From Caenispirillum bisanense (GTDB lineage: Bacteria; Pseudomonadota; Alphaproteobacteria; Rhodospirillales; Rhodospirillaceae): DNA of 64,000 nucleotides. A model generated the notes under the pieces. The model did not search any database. It saw only the letters and a list, made by a program, of their open reading frames with translations, and was not told where the DNA came from. Every line of letters starts with the position of its first letter. Within the stretch, counting starts at the first letter, position 1. The position numbers and the translations under genes are program-made. Location: contig NZ_OCNJ01000003.1 of assembly GCF_900230255.1 (NCBI RefSeq), positions 42,885-106,884 of the forward strand. The letters are read 5' to 3'. Of the stretch, positions 52,840 to 61,186 are shown piece after piece.

Positions 52840-54123
52840 CTACCGGGCGACCTCGAGCCGCCGTCCCGCGCGCCGACCGCCGCCGACCAGCAGCACCGTC
52901 ACGTTCAGCAGGTTGACGACGACCAGCGCGCCGGCGGTGGCGGCGGCGGCCCCGAGCGATCCGTGCGACGGCACCAGCGCCAGACTGCCGCCGAGGGCGC
53001 AGGCGAGGCCGACGACGGCATTCACCGCATAGGCGCGCTCGCGGCCGGTCATCATCAGGGCCGTGCCGCATGGCCCCGCCGCCGCCGAGGCCATGTAGCC
53101 CACGGCCAGCACCTGCAGGAGCGGCGCGGCGGCGGTGAAGCCGGGTCCGAACAGCGCCAGCGCGGCGTGCGGCGCCAGGCCGAACAGAAGCAGGAACGGC
53201 AACCCGCCGGCGGCGCTGGCGAGGCAGACGCGGCCATACTCCCGCCGCAGCCGCGCCGTTTCGCCGGCATGGTGCAGGGCGGCGATGCGCGGGCTGAAGG
53301 AGGCGGTGGCGGCCCGCAGCACGAAGACCGTCATCAGCACGAGCCGCGCCGCCGCCTGATACTGCCCGGCGCCCGCCTCGTCGCCGGCGGCGCCCAGCAC
53401 CAGCACGGCGACCCGTGCCGTGGCTTCGTCGGAGACGGAGCCGATCAGGATGGCGCCGCTCATCCACAGCCAACTGCGCGGCGCCGGGGCGGCGGCGGCG
53501 GCGCGCCAGCCCTTGGGCAGCCGGTGCAGGATCACCGCCGCCGAAACCGCCAGCGCCACCCCCGCCGCGCCGGCGTAGAGGACCGCCGCCGTCGCCGCCT
53601 CCCGCACCGGCAGGAGCCACAGGCCGGCGATCACCAGCATGGGCAGCAGCAGCATGGGCAGGGCCTCGCCGGCCTCGCTGCGGTCGAGCCCGCGCAGGAT
53701 GAAGCGGTGCAGCTCCAGAAGCGTCAGCGCCGCCGCCAGCGGCAACCCCACCGCCGGCAGCCACGCCGCCGCCAGCAGGGGCGTCCGGGCGAGTGCGGCC
53801 AGCAGCAGGCCGGCCGCGACGAGGCCGACGGCCGCGCTCAGATAGGCGCGGGCGAGGCCGGCCTTGAGCAGCGGCAGGTCGTCGTGCGCCCGGGCGGCGG
53901 CGACGAAGCGGGTGGCGGCGTTCTGCCAGCCGAGCGGAGCGAAGCGGGCCACCAGGGTCGCCGTCACCAGCAGGTAGGCGAAAACCCCGTAGCCGGCGAC
54001 GCCCAGCCGGCGCGCCAGGGTGATCTCCAGGCCGTAGAGCGCCAGCACGCCGGCGCTGCGCACCGCCAGGACACGCAGGATGCGGCTGCGCCAGAGGCCG
54101 CGCAGGCGGTCGCGTGCGGTCAT
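52840..54123 (-). CDS. Wzx-like polysaccharide flippase
   Basis: The 427-residue protein has about twelve membrane helices (for example LYGLEITLARRLGVAGYGVF at the N-terminus) with the MOP-superfamily look of oligosaccharide flippases, including LAVGYMASAAAGPCGTALMM. Flippases move lipid-linked repeat units to the periplasmic face. The start MTARDRLRGLWRSRILRV at 54123 overlaps the polymerase gene by ATGA. It is the last gene of the exopolysaccharide operon in this window. Confidence 0.85.
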   Translation of the reverse strand: MTARDRLRGLWRSRILRVLAVRSAGVLALYGLEITLARRLGVAGYGVFAYLLVTATLVARFAPLGWQNAATRFVAAARAHDDLPLLKAGLARAYLSAAVGLVAAGLLLAALARTPLLAAAWLPAVGLPLAAALTLLELHRFILRGLDRSEAGEALPMLLLPMLVIAGLWLLPVREAATAAVLYAGAAGVALAVSAAVILHRLPKGWRAAAAAPAPRSWLWMSGAILIGSVSDEATARVAVLVLGAAGDEAGAGQYQAAARLVLMTVFVLRAATASFSPRIAALHHAGETARLRREYGRVCLASAAGGLPFLLLFGLAPHAALALFGPGFTAAAPLLQVLAVGYMASAAAGPCGTALMMTGRERAYAVNAVVGLACALGGSLALVPSHGSLGAAAATAGALVVVNLLNVTVLLVGGGRRAGRRLEVAR

Positions 54124-55490
54124 GCCGTCCTCCTCCGCAGCAGGGGGCGGCCGGGACGGGCCTGTGCCCGCGGCCCGGCACCGGCCAGGGTGCGGCCTGT
54201 GCCGTCGCCGATCAGCGCCATGCCGATGAACAGCAGCGCCGCGGCGGTGGCCGGCGCGTCCAGGTCCTCGAAGCCGAGCCATACCCAGGTCGCCACTTGC
54301 AAGGTGAGCAGGATGCGCAGCTCCGTCACCCCGCGGGCGTCGAGCCGGGCGGCGCCGGTGGCGGTCATCATCCACGCCAGCGTCCAGCGCGCCGCCGGCA
54401 GCAGCACCAGATAGGCCGTCGCCAGCAGCAGGCCGAGGATGCCGCCCTTGGTGAACACCGAGACATAGGTGGAGTGGGAGCCGAGGGCGATGTGGCTCTC
54501 CTCCCGCGGCTTGATGCCGAGGCCGAGGATGGGCGCGAGGTCGAGGGTGCGTTCCACCGCCTCGGCATAGTTCTCGAAGCGGCTTTCGGAACTGTACTGG
54601 CGGTAGCTGGCCGCCTCGCCGACGTCGAGGGAGCCGAGCAGCACCATGCCTCCGGCCATCACCGCCACGGCGGCGGCGGTCAGGCGGCGGTGGATGGTGC
54701 CGAACAGCAGGTTGGCGAGCACGAACCCCATCACCCAGCCGCCGAGGCTCGACCGGGTGAGGGTGAGGGCGAGGGTGAAGGGCACGACCGCCTCGAGGAC
54801 CAGGAACCGCAAGCCGCGGCCGTGGCGCTCGGCGACGTAGAGCAGCGACAGGGTACCCAATGCGGCGACGGTGGCCGCCGTGGCGGCGGGATAGGGGCCG
54901 AACACCCGCATGCGCGGCATCGGCACGCCCGGCAGGCCCCAGTCGGCCAGGGTGAACACCAGCCAGGCGTGGCGCTGGATGTGCGGCGCCGAGTCCGGGA
55001 TGCGGTCGCCGACCAGCAGCCCGAAGACGCTTGGCGTGATGAGCGACAGGTCACCCACGGCATAGGCTAGGGCGACGGCGCCCCAACCGCAGGCCACCAG
55101 CATCAGGAAGGCGACGTGTCCGGCCCACAGGAGGCGCATGCGGCCGTCGGGATCGTGCACGAGGATGTGGCGTACCTGCTGCACCAGGATCAGGCCGCAC
55201 ACCCAGAACGACAGGTTGTAGAGGGCGGCGACGAAGCGCGAGTGCTCGCTGCCCTGCAGGAAGCCGCCGAGGTAGGCCGACAGGCAAAGCGACAGAATGG
55301 TCGCCGCCAGCAGGTGGTCCGACAGGCTGAAGCGCCGGTGCGCCGTCAGGCAGACCACGACCAGCAGCGCCGCCAGTCCCTGCACCACGATGAAGTCGAT
55401 GCCGAGCACCCACCACAGCGGAATGCCGAGGATGTAGCCCTGCAGCAGCAGGCGGGTGCGGGCGGCGGCGACGGCGGGGGAGTGGGTCAT
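54120..55490 (-). CDS. Wzy/O-antigen-ligase-family membrane protein
   Basis: The 456-residue polytopic protein has about ten to twelve helices and a large periplasmic loop with SYRQYSSESRFENYAEAVER and LGIKPREESHIALGSHSTYV. These are typical of Wzy polymerases and O-antigen ligases (WaaL-like), where the HSTYV-type loop is conserved. In this locus polymerisation of exopolysaccharide repeat units is the likely role. It lies 9 bp downstream of the beta-helix gene and overlaps the flippase gene. Confidence 0.85.
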   Translation of the reverse strand: MTHSPAVAAARTRLLLQGYILGIPLWWVLGIDFIVVQGLAALLVVVCLTAHRRFSLSDHLLAATILSLCLSAYLGGFLQGSEHSRFVAALYNLSFWVCGLILVQQVRHILVHDPDGRMRLLWAGHVAFLMLVACGWGAVALAYAVGDLSLITPSVFGLLVGDRIPDSAPHIQRHAWLVFTLADWGLPGVPMPRMRVFGPYPAATAATVAALGTLSLLYVAERHGRGLRFLVLEAVVPFTLALTLTRSSLGGWVMGFVLANLLFGTIHRRLTAAAVAVMAGGMVLLGSLDVGEAASYRQYSSESRFENYAEAVERTLDLAPILGLGIKPREESHIALGSHSTYVSVFTKGGILGLLLATAYLVLLPAARWTLAWMMTATGAARLDARGVTELRILLTLQVATWVWLGFEDLDAPATAAALLFIGMALIGDGTGRTLAGAGPRAQARPGRPLLRRRTA

Positions 55491-55499
55491 GCGGGCGCC

Positions 55500-57071
55500 T
55501 CAGCTCTCGATCCGACCGCTGCCCTTCCAGGTTCCCGGCTTGCCGGCGGCGACGTTCACCCAGCCGCCCCAGCCGCCGGCGGCGGGGTGGGCGTTGTCGA
55601 TGCGCAGCCCCTTGGGGTGCCAGCCGGCGGTCGGCGGGGCGTCGGCGGTCTGGAAGTTGTTGCCGGAGAACGAGACGGCGACCCCACCTTCGTCCCACGG
55701 GTCGAGGAACAGGTCGATGCCGCCGGCCACCGCGTTGCCGACCACCACCGCCTCCAGCCCGTTGTCGCGGCTGCCGCCGCCGGCGCGGCTGAAGTCGAAG
55801 GCGCCGAAGGGGTGCGCGGCGTCGCGCCGGCGCGACATCGTGTTGCCGAACACCACGCAGCGCGGCGTGCCGCTCACCCCCGCCCGCAGCGACAGGGCAG
55901 CGAAGCGGTTGCCGGTGGTGGCGCCGACCTTGCGGGCGCGAATGCGGTTGGCGCCGACGATCATGGTGCCCTCGGCGTCACCCGCCAGCGAGATCATGGC
56001 GGGGCAGGACACCGCCGCCAGCAGCCCTTCGTTCCGGTCGACGGCGACCGCCCAGCCGTCGAGGTAGTTGCCGGTGACCTCGGTATGATAGGCCTTGCGC
56101 AGCAGCAGGGCGTTGCGGCCGGCGCCGTTGACGTGGCAGCCGATGACGCGCCAGCCGGCGGCCTGGGTGATGTGGATGGCGTCGCCGCGACACCCCAGAT
56201 CGTCCTCCGGCCCGGTGGCGACGGTGCAGCCGTCGAGCGTGCCGTCCGTCGCCAGCGCCGGTTCGGCCTCGCCGTCCGGGTCGCGGGCGCCGGCCAGGGC
56301 GCCGATCTGGAAGCCGCCGAACCGGAAGGTGCCGTGGTCGGTGGTATAGGTGGCGTCGCCGATGCCCGCCCCGCGCACCCACACCCGCCGCAGCACGGAA
56401 TCGACGATGGGCTTCACGAAGGTGCCGTCGGGCAACTGGGCGTTGATCCACAGGCCGAAGCCGGTGGCGTGGCGGATCCACACGTTGTCGGCGTCGACCT
56501 TCTGGTTGGTCAGCATCATGCCGTGGATCGGCGCCCCGCGGCCGTCCACCTGGCCGTCGACGTCGAGGAACAGGTCGCGGATGTGCAGCCGGCCGGCGAA
56601 GTCCTTGCCGGCGACCCACTCGCGGCTGACCAGCAGGGCGGCCACGGGCAGCGACTGCTCGGCCTCGCGCGTGCGGTACCGTTGCACCAGGTCGGAGGCG
56701 AAGCCCGGCAGGGCGCGGAAGCCGCACATGGGGCTGTTGCCGGACCCCGGCATCAGGCCGACGATCTCGATCTTGTCGGGCACCAGCAGCGGGCCGCCGA
56801 GGCCGAACAGGCCGTCGGGCACGCGGATGGAGCTGCCGGGCCGTTCGCCGGCCCAGTCGAGGGCGGCCTGAACGGCGGTGCGGTCGTCGGTGCGCCCGTC
56901 GCCGACGGCGCCGAAGTCGGCGAGCGACGGCCAGCCGCCGGGCGGGGGCGCGTCGGCCACCGGTGTGGCAGCAGTCGCCGCCGCCGGCAGAACGGCGCCG
57001 CCGGCGGTCAGGGTGGCGGCGGCGAGCAGGGCGCGGCGGGTCGGTCCGGGCGGGATCGGCGGCGGGGTCAT
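55500..57071 (-). CDS. Tat-exported right-handed beta-helix protein
   Basis: The 523-residue protein starts with a twin-arginine signal (TRRALLAAATLTAGGAVLPA, cleavage after the ATA region). It then has the pectate-lyase/GH28-like opening ADFGAVGDGRTDDRTAVQAA and many strands of beta-helix (VTGNYLDGW, VIGCHVNGAGRNALLLRKAY, VVVGNAVAGG). These proteins cleave or bind polysaccharides. Within an exopolysaccharide operon it may trim or release the polymer. Its ATG overlaps the stop of the co-polymerase gene. Catalytic residues cannot be assigned with certainty. Confidence 0.85.
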   Translation of the reverse strand: MTPPPIPPGPTRRALLAAATLTAGGAVLPAAATAATPVADAPPPGGWPSLADFGAVGDGRTDDRTAVQAALDWAGERPGSSIRVPDGLFGLGGPLLVPDKIEIVGLMPGSGNSPMCGFRALPGFASDLVQRYRTREAEQSLPVAALLVSREWVAGKDFAGRLHIRDLFLDVDGQVDGRGAPIHGMMLTNQKVDADNVWIRHATGFGLWINAQLPDGTFVKPIVDSVLRRVWVRGAGIGDATYTTDHGTFRFGGFQIGALAGARDPDGEAEPALATDGTLDGCTVATGPEDDLGCRGDAIHITQAAGWRVIGCHVNGAGRNALLLRKAYHTEVTGNYLDGWAVAVDRNEGLLAAVSCPAMISLAGDAEGTMIVGANRIRARKVGATTGNRFAALSLRAGVSGTPRCVVFGNTMSRRRDAAHPFGAFDFSRAGGGSRDNGLEAVVVGNAVAGGIDLFLDPWDEGGVAVSFSGNNFQTADAPPTAGWHPKGLRIDNAHPAAGGWGGWVNVAAGKPGTWKGSGRIES

Positions 57072-58732
57072 GGGCGGCCCTCCAGGAGAACGATGCCGAG
57101 AACGCGACCGCCGGCGGCGGCCAGGGCGGCGGCCGCGGCCGCGGTGCGGTCCACCGGGGCGCCGGCCGGCCGTTCGGCGAAGACGACGGCGTCGACGTTG
57201 CGCGCCACCAGGCAGGCGTCGGCGGTCTCGCTGGCCGCGGGGGCCGCCACCAGCACGCGGTCGTAGCGCTGCCGCAAGTCGGCCATCAGCGCCCGCAAGC
57301 CGGCGTCGGTGAGCGGCGCCGGGTGCGCCGTCGGCACGCACAGGACATCGACACCCGGCATGGCGTCGCGCTGCACGGTCGCGGCGTCTCCCTCGGCGGC
57401 GGTCTTCAGGTCGAGCAGGGCGGCCAGTCGCGGCGTCGCGAGGTCGAGGTCGACCAGCACGGTGCGTCCGCCGTCGGGCACGCAGGCGAGCGCGGCGGCG
57501 AGGGCGGCGGCGCCCGGGTCGGCGGCGGTGGTGGTGACGGCGACGGCGACGGGCGGCGGGTCGGCGGCCAGCAGCCGCACCGCCACCGAGCGAACCGCCT
57601 GCGCGGTCGGCGCCTGCGGCGACTGGCGCACCAGCCGGTGCAGCGGCACCTCGCGCACCGCCGGCACCACCGCGAGGCAGGGCAGGCCGAGCAGCGCCTC
57701 CGCCCGGTCCGCCGTGCGCAGGCGGCGGTCCAGGGCCTCGCGCATGAGCCCGGCCAGCACGCCGAGCACGCCCGAGGCGGTGAAGCCGACGGCGGCGAAC
57801 AGGAAGGGCGAGGGCGAACTGGGCTTGGTGGGGCTTTCGGCCCGCGAGATGATGCGGGCGTCGGCCGCCACCGTGTCGAGGCGCGTCTCGGCCTCGTAAA
57901 GGCGGGTGAGCAGGCTGTCGTAGGAACTGCGCTTGACCGCCGCCGCCCGGTCCAGGTCCTGCAGCAGCACGCCGCCTTCCGAGCGTGCCACCGCCTTGTC
58001 GACGACGAACAGGTGCTTGGCGCGCAGTTCGGCCAGTTCGCGCTCGGTCGCCAGCACGTCCTCGCGCTGGGCCGCCAGCTGGCCGCTCAGCCATTCGACG
58101 CTGCGGCGGGCGGCCTCGCGCTTCTCGGTCACCTGGCGGTCGAGGTAGGCGGTCGCCAGGGCGTTGGCCACGGCGGCTGCGAGGTCGGGGTCGCGGGCCC
58201 TGAAGCTGACGGTCAGCACGTAGCTGTCGCCGGCGTTGGACACCTTCAGGTCCTCCGCCAGTTTCTCGGCCGCGAAGTCGTGGGTGCGCTCCTCCGCCGC
58301 CTGGGCCGCCTGTTCCGGCGATTCCTCGGGCGCCGCCGGATCGGCGGGCGGCGTGCTGGTCAGCCAGGCGAAGCGCGGCGCCATGTCGCCCGGCTCGACG
58401 CGGTAGTCGGGGTGGTCGTAGAGCGCCAGCTCCTGCATGGTCCGCCGCACCAGGGTGCGCGACTTCAGGATGTCGGCCTGCGTGTCGATGATGGCCGGCA
58501 GCGGCGAGGTGGCGCCGCCGGCCGGCAGGTTGGGCTCGATCAGCACCGAGGCGGTCGCCGTGTACTGCGGCCCGCGCAGGACGCCGACCGCGAAGGACGG
58601 CAGCGTCACCACCGCCACCACCAGGGCGATGGTCGGCGCGCGGCGGCGCAGGATGTGCAGCAGGTCGTGCAGCGACAGCAGCGGCTCCGACGCGGTGGCG
58701 GCCGGCCGCTCGCCGGCGGGAGCGCCCCTCAT
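57068..58732 (-). CDS. Wzz-type chain-length protein with a degenerate kinase domain
   Basis: The 554-residue protein starts MRGAPAGERPAATASEPLLS. It has Wzz helices at about residues 40-60 (TIALVVAVVTLPSFAVGVL) and 340-360 (FLFAAVGFTASGVLGVLAGL). Between them lies a periplasmic coiled coil, including ATERELAELRAKHLFVVDKA. The C-terminal part has the layout of a BY-kinase (VLVDLDLATPRLAALLDL corresponds to Walker A'). However, the Walker A position reads VTTTAADPGAAALAAALA with no lysine, and Walker B reads DRVLVAAPA without the second aspartate. Chain-length control is likely; ATP-dependent tyrosine kinase activity is not. It overlaps genes on both sides. Confidence 0.85.
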   Translation of the reverse strand: MRGAPAGERPAATASEPLLSLHDLLHILRRRAPTIALVVAVVTLPSFAVGVLRGPQYTATASVLIEPNLPAGGATSPLPAIIDTQADILKSRTLVRRTMQELALYDHPDYRVEPGDMAPRFAWLTSTPPADPAAPEESPEQAAQAAEERTHDFAAEKLAEDLKVSNAGDSYVLTVSFRARDPDLAAAVANALATAYLDRQVTEKREAARRSVEWLSGQLAAQREDVLATERELAELRAKHLFVVDKAVARSEGGVLLQDLDRAAAVKRSSYDSLLTRLYEAETRLDTVAADARIISRAESPTKPSSPSPFLFAAVGFTASGVLGVLAGLMREALDRRLRTADRAEALLGLPCLAVVPAVREVPLHRLVRQSPQAPTAQAVRSVAVRLLAADPPPVAVAVTTTAADPGAAALAAALACVPDGGRTVLVDLDLATPRLAALLDLKTAAEGDAATVQRDAMPGVDVLCVPTAHPAPLTDAGLRALMADLRQRYDRVLVAAPAASETADACLVARNVDAVVFAERPAGAPVDRTAAAAAALAAAGGRVLGIVLLEGRP

Positions 58733-59541
58733 GACAGGTCTCCGCGCCGGCCGAACGGCGGCTCGCTCGCCCCGGCCAGCGTGGCGGCCGGCACCCGGCG
58801 GCGCACCTCGGCGGCCAGCAGGCCGGCGTACTTGGGGTATTCCACCAGGTAGCGCCGCCACAGCCGGCGCGGCTCGCGCAGCAAGCGGTAGAGCCAGCGC
58901 AGGTTCAGCGCGTCGACGGCGCGCGGGTAGTAGTGCAGGCCGCCGGCCAGCTGATCGAAGTAGCCGCCGCAGGTGAAGGCCGGGCAGCGCAGGGCGCCGG
59001 CGGCGCGCAGGGCCAGCAGCAGGCGTTCCTGCCACGGCGCCCCCATGCCGACGATCACGAGGCCCGGCGCGGACCGCTCGACCGCCTCGGCATAGGCCTC
59101 TGGCGTGCGGAACCCGTCGAGGGTGCCGCAGATGTCCAGGCCGGGAACGTGGGCCTGCACCTGCTCCGCCGCCCGCGGGGCGACGCCGGCGGCGCCGCCG
59201 ATCAGCAGCACCGGGCGGCGGTCGGCGGCGGCGCGGCGCAGCACCGGCAGGGCGAGGGAGGTGGTGTCGAAGCTCAGCCGCGGCAGATCGCCGCCGCGCA
59301 CCAGCCGCCACCCCCACGACACGCCGATGCCGTCGGGCAGCACCAGGTCGAAGTCGTCGAACAGGGCGGCGTAGCCGGGGTCGCGGGCGAGCACCAGGGA
59401 ATAGGGGTTCACGAAGGTGGTCAGCGTCGGGCCGCCGGCGTCGAAGGCGGCGTGCACGGCCTCATCGGCGGTGACGCCGACGCTGAGGGAGACGCCGCAG
59501 AAGGCGGCGCGGCGGGACGGGGCGGAGACGGTCGTCGTCAT
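58729..59541 (-). CDS. WecG/TagA/CpsF-family glycosyltransferase (GT26)
   Basis: The 270-residue protein shows GT26 signatures: TFVNPYSLVLARDPGYAALF, LVLPDGIGVSWGWRL and VIVGMGAPWQERLLLALRA, plus the RRYLVEYPKYAGLL tail. Members transfer an aminosugar-type unit to a lipid-linked acceptor on the cytoplasmic membrane. It is the only glycosyltransferase besides the initiating enzyme visible in this locus. Its start is 12 bp after the initiating transferase gene, and its stop overlaps the Wzz gene start by ATGA. Confidence 0.9.
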   Translation of the reverse strand: MTTTVSAPSRRAAFCGVSLSVGVTADEAVHAAFDAGGPTLTTFVNPYSLVLARDPGYAALFDDFDLVLPDGIGVSWGWRLVRGGDLPRLSFDTTSLALPVLRRAAADRRPVLLIGGAAGVAPRAAEQVQAHVPGLDICGTLDGFRTPEAYAEAVERSAPGLVIVGMGAPWQERLLLALRAAGALRCPAFTCGGYFDQLAGGLHYYPRAVDALNLRWLYRLLREPRRLWRRYLVEYPKYAGLLAAEVRRRVPAATLAGASEPPFGRRGDLS

Positions 59542-59553
59542 GGCGCCACCCTC

Positions 59554-61014
59554 TCAGTAGGCGTTGCGGCAGGAGACGAGCACCCCGAACGTCCGCACGA
59601 GGATTTCGAGGTCCAGCGCAAGCGACCAGTTTTCGATGTAGTAGAGGTCGTGCTGCACGCGCAGCTCCATCTTCTCGCGCGTGTCGGTCTCGCCCCGGTG
59701 GCCGTTCACCTGCGCCCAGCCGGTGATGCCCGGCTTCACACGGTGGCGGCCGAGGTAGGCGTTGATGACCCGCTCGAACTGCGCGTTGTGGGCGACGGCG
59801 TGGGGGCGCGGGCCGATCAGGCTCATGCTGCCGCCGAGCACGTTGAACAGCTGCGGCAGCTCGTCCAGGCTGGTGCGGCGCAGGAAGCGGCCGACGCGGG
59901 TGATGCGCGGGTCGTCGCGGCGGGCCTGGTCGAAGGCGCCGTCGCCGGCCTGGCAGGTGGCGGCCGCCATGGTGCGGAACTTCAGCACCTCGATGACCTT
60001 GTTGTTGAAGCCGTTGCGCTTCTGGCGGAACAGCACCGGCCCCGGGCTGTCGAGCCGCACGGCGACGGCGATCAGCAGCATGAGCGGCGCCAGCGCCGTC
60101 ACCAGGACGGCGGCGAGCAGCCGGTCCTCGGCCAGCTTGATGACGTAGCTCCAGCCGTCCAGCGGGCGCGCGGCGATGCGCAGGAGCGGCCGGCCGGCCA
60201 GCACGGCGACGCCGGCCGCCGGGTCGGGGGCGCGGATGGCGCCGACAGGGGGGCACACCAGCACCTCGGCGGGCACGTTGCGCAGCACGCCGAGCCAGTC
60301 GGACAGCCGCTCGTCGGCGTGCCAGGGCAGGGCGACCACCACTTCGTCCACCGCCGCGCTGCGCACGAAGGCCAGGAAGTCCTCGCGCGTGCCGCCGGTG
60401 GGGAAGGGCGACGTCCCGCCGTCCGCCGGCTCGTGGTCGGGCCGGCCGTCGTGGAAGACGCCGAGCAGGCGTACGGTGGGGTCGCCGGCGGCGACCATCT
60501 TCTCCGCCAGGCCGCGCGCCACGCCGTAGTCGCCGACGATGACCGTGTTGCGCACCATGCGCCCGCTGCGCGACCACCAGCGCAGCGCGGCGGCCATGGA
60601 GGCGCGGCCCGCGAAGACGAAGCCGGCGCCGAGCAGCAGCCACAGGCCGAGCCACAGGCGGGACACCGGGTATTCCAGCGACACCAGCAGGGCGAGCCCG
60701 ACCACCCCGGCCGCGGTCAGGCCGTAGGCGACCAGGAACCGGCGGCGCGGCCGGTGCTGCACGCGGGCGGGGGCGTAAAGCTCCGCCGCCGTGAACAGCA
60801 GCATGAGAAGGAGCTGGCCGAGCAGGACGAGGAACAGTTCCGGCCAGTAGAACTCGGTCCAGAACGAGACCTCCGCCCGGTCGTAGAGCGACGGATGGGC
60901 GAGGACCGCGGCGGCGGCGAGAAGGCCGCCGTCGCCGACCCGCAGCAGGCCACCGAGCACCGGTTCGCCGAGCCATTGCGGTCGGGCGGACAGAAGGGAG
61001 ACGAGCGCGACCAT
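59554..61014 (-). CDS. Initiating undecaprenyl-phosphate glycosyl-1-phosphate transferase
   Basis: The 486-residue polyprenol phosphoglycosyltransferase (WcaJ/ExoY type) has N-terminal membrane helices and a nucleotide-binding-like middle region (RNTVIVGDYGVARGLAEKM). The conserved catalytic C-terminal domain has RQKRNGFNNKVIEVLKFRTM, LRRTSLDELPQLFNVLGGSM and SLIGPRP, then KPGITGWAQVNGHRGE. It attaches the first sugar-phosphate to undecaprenyl phosphate, starting repeat-unit synthesis. The 170 bp upstream are AT-rich and carry a promoter candidate. Confidence 0.92.
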   Translation of the reverse strand: MVALVSLLSARPQWLGEPVLGGLLRVGDGGLLAAAAVLAHPSLYDRAEVSFWTEFYWPELFLVLLGQLLLMLLFTAAELYAPARVQHRPRRRFLVAYGLTAAGVVGLALLVSLEYPVSRLWLGLWLLLGAGFVFAGRASMAAALRWWSRSGRMVRNTVIVGDYGVARGLAEKMVAAGDPTVRLLGVFHDGRPDHEPADGGTSPFPTGGTREDFLAFVRSAAVDEVVVALPWHADERLSDWLGVLRNVPAEVLVCPPVGAIRAPDPAAGVAVLAGRPLLRIAARPLDGWSYVIKLAEDRLLAAVLVTALAPLMLLIAVAVRLDSPGPVLFRQKRNGFNNKVIEVLKFRTMAAATCQAGDGAFDQARRDDPRITRVGRFLRRTSLDELPQLFNVLGGSMSLIGPRPHAVAHNAQFERVINAYLGRHRVKPGITGWAQVNGHRGETDTREKMELRVQHDLYYIENWSLALDLEILVRTFGVLVSCRNAY

Positions 61015-61186
61015 GAGGCACCTCTGGGCTTCGGCCGGTCCCGGAGCAGGGAAACCGGTGCGAGCGTCACGGAAGTTTCATGGAAGATTAGGCGGCGCCG
61101 TAACTCTGTATCTGTCGAAAACCCGACGGTATGGTCGCTCTAAAGTGAAGTAAACCGATAGATCATATTGGACATATATTATAGTG
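61015..61186 (-). promoter_or_regulatory. AT-rich promoter region of the exopolysaccharide synthesis genes
   Basis: This gap between the export-protein stop and the initiating transferase start is strikingly AT-rich against the surrounding sequence. On the minus strand a perfect TATAAT (61178-61183 complement) lies at its upstream end; no matching -35 is clear in the GC-rich coding sequence beyond. The repeats CATATTGG and GGACATAT near 61164-61176 may form an activator site. Confidence 0.45.

Noticed and set aside
55116-57266. A 716-codon plus-strand frame opposite the beta-helix and polymerase genes
   Set aside because: Composition (Ala/Gly/Val/Arg runs) is typical of antisense reading of GC-rich genes and shows no motif.
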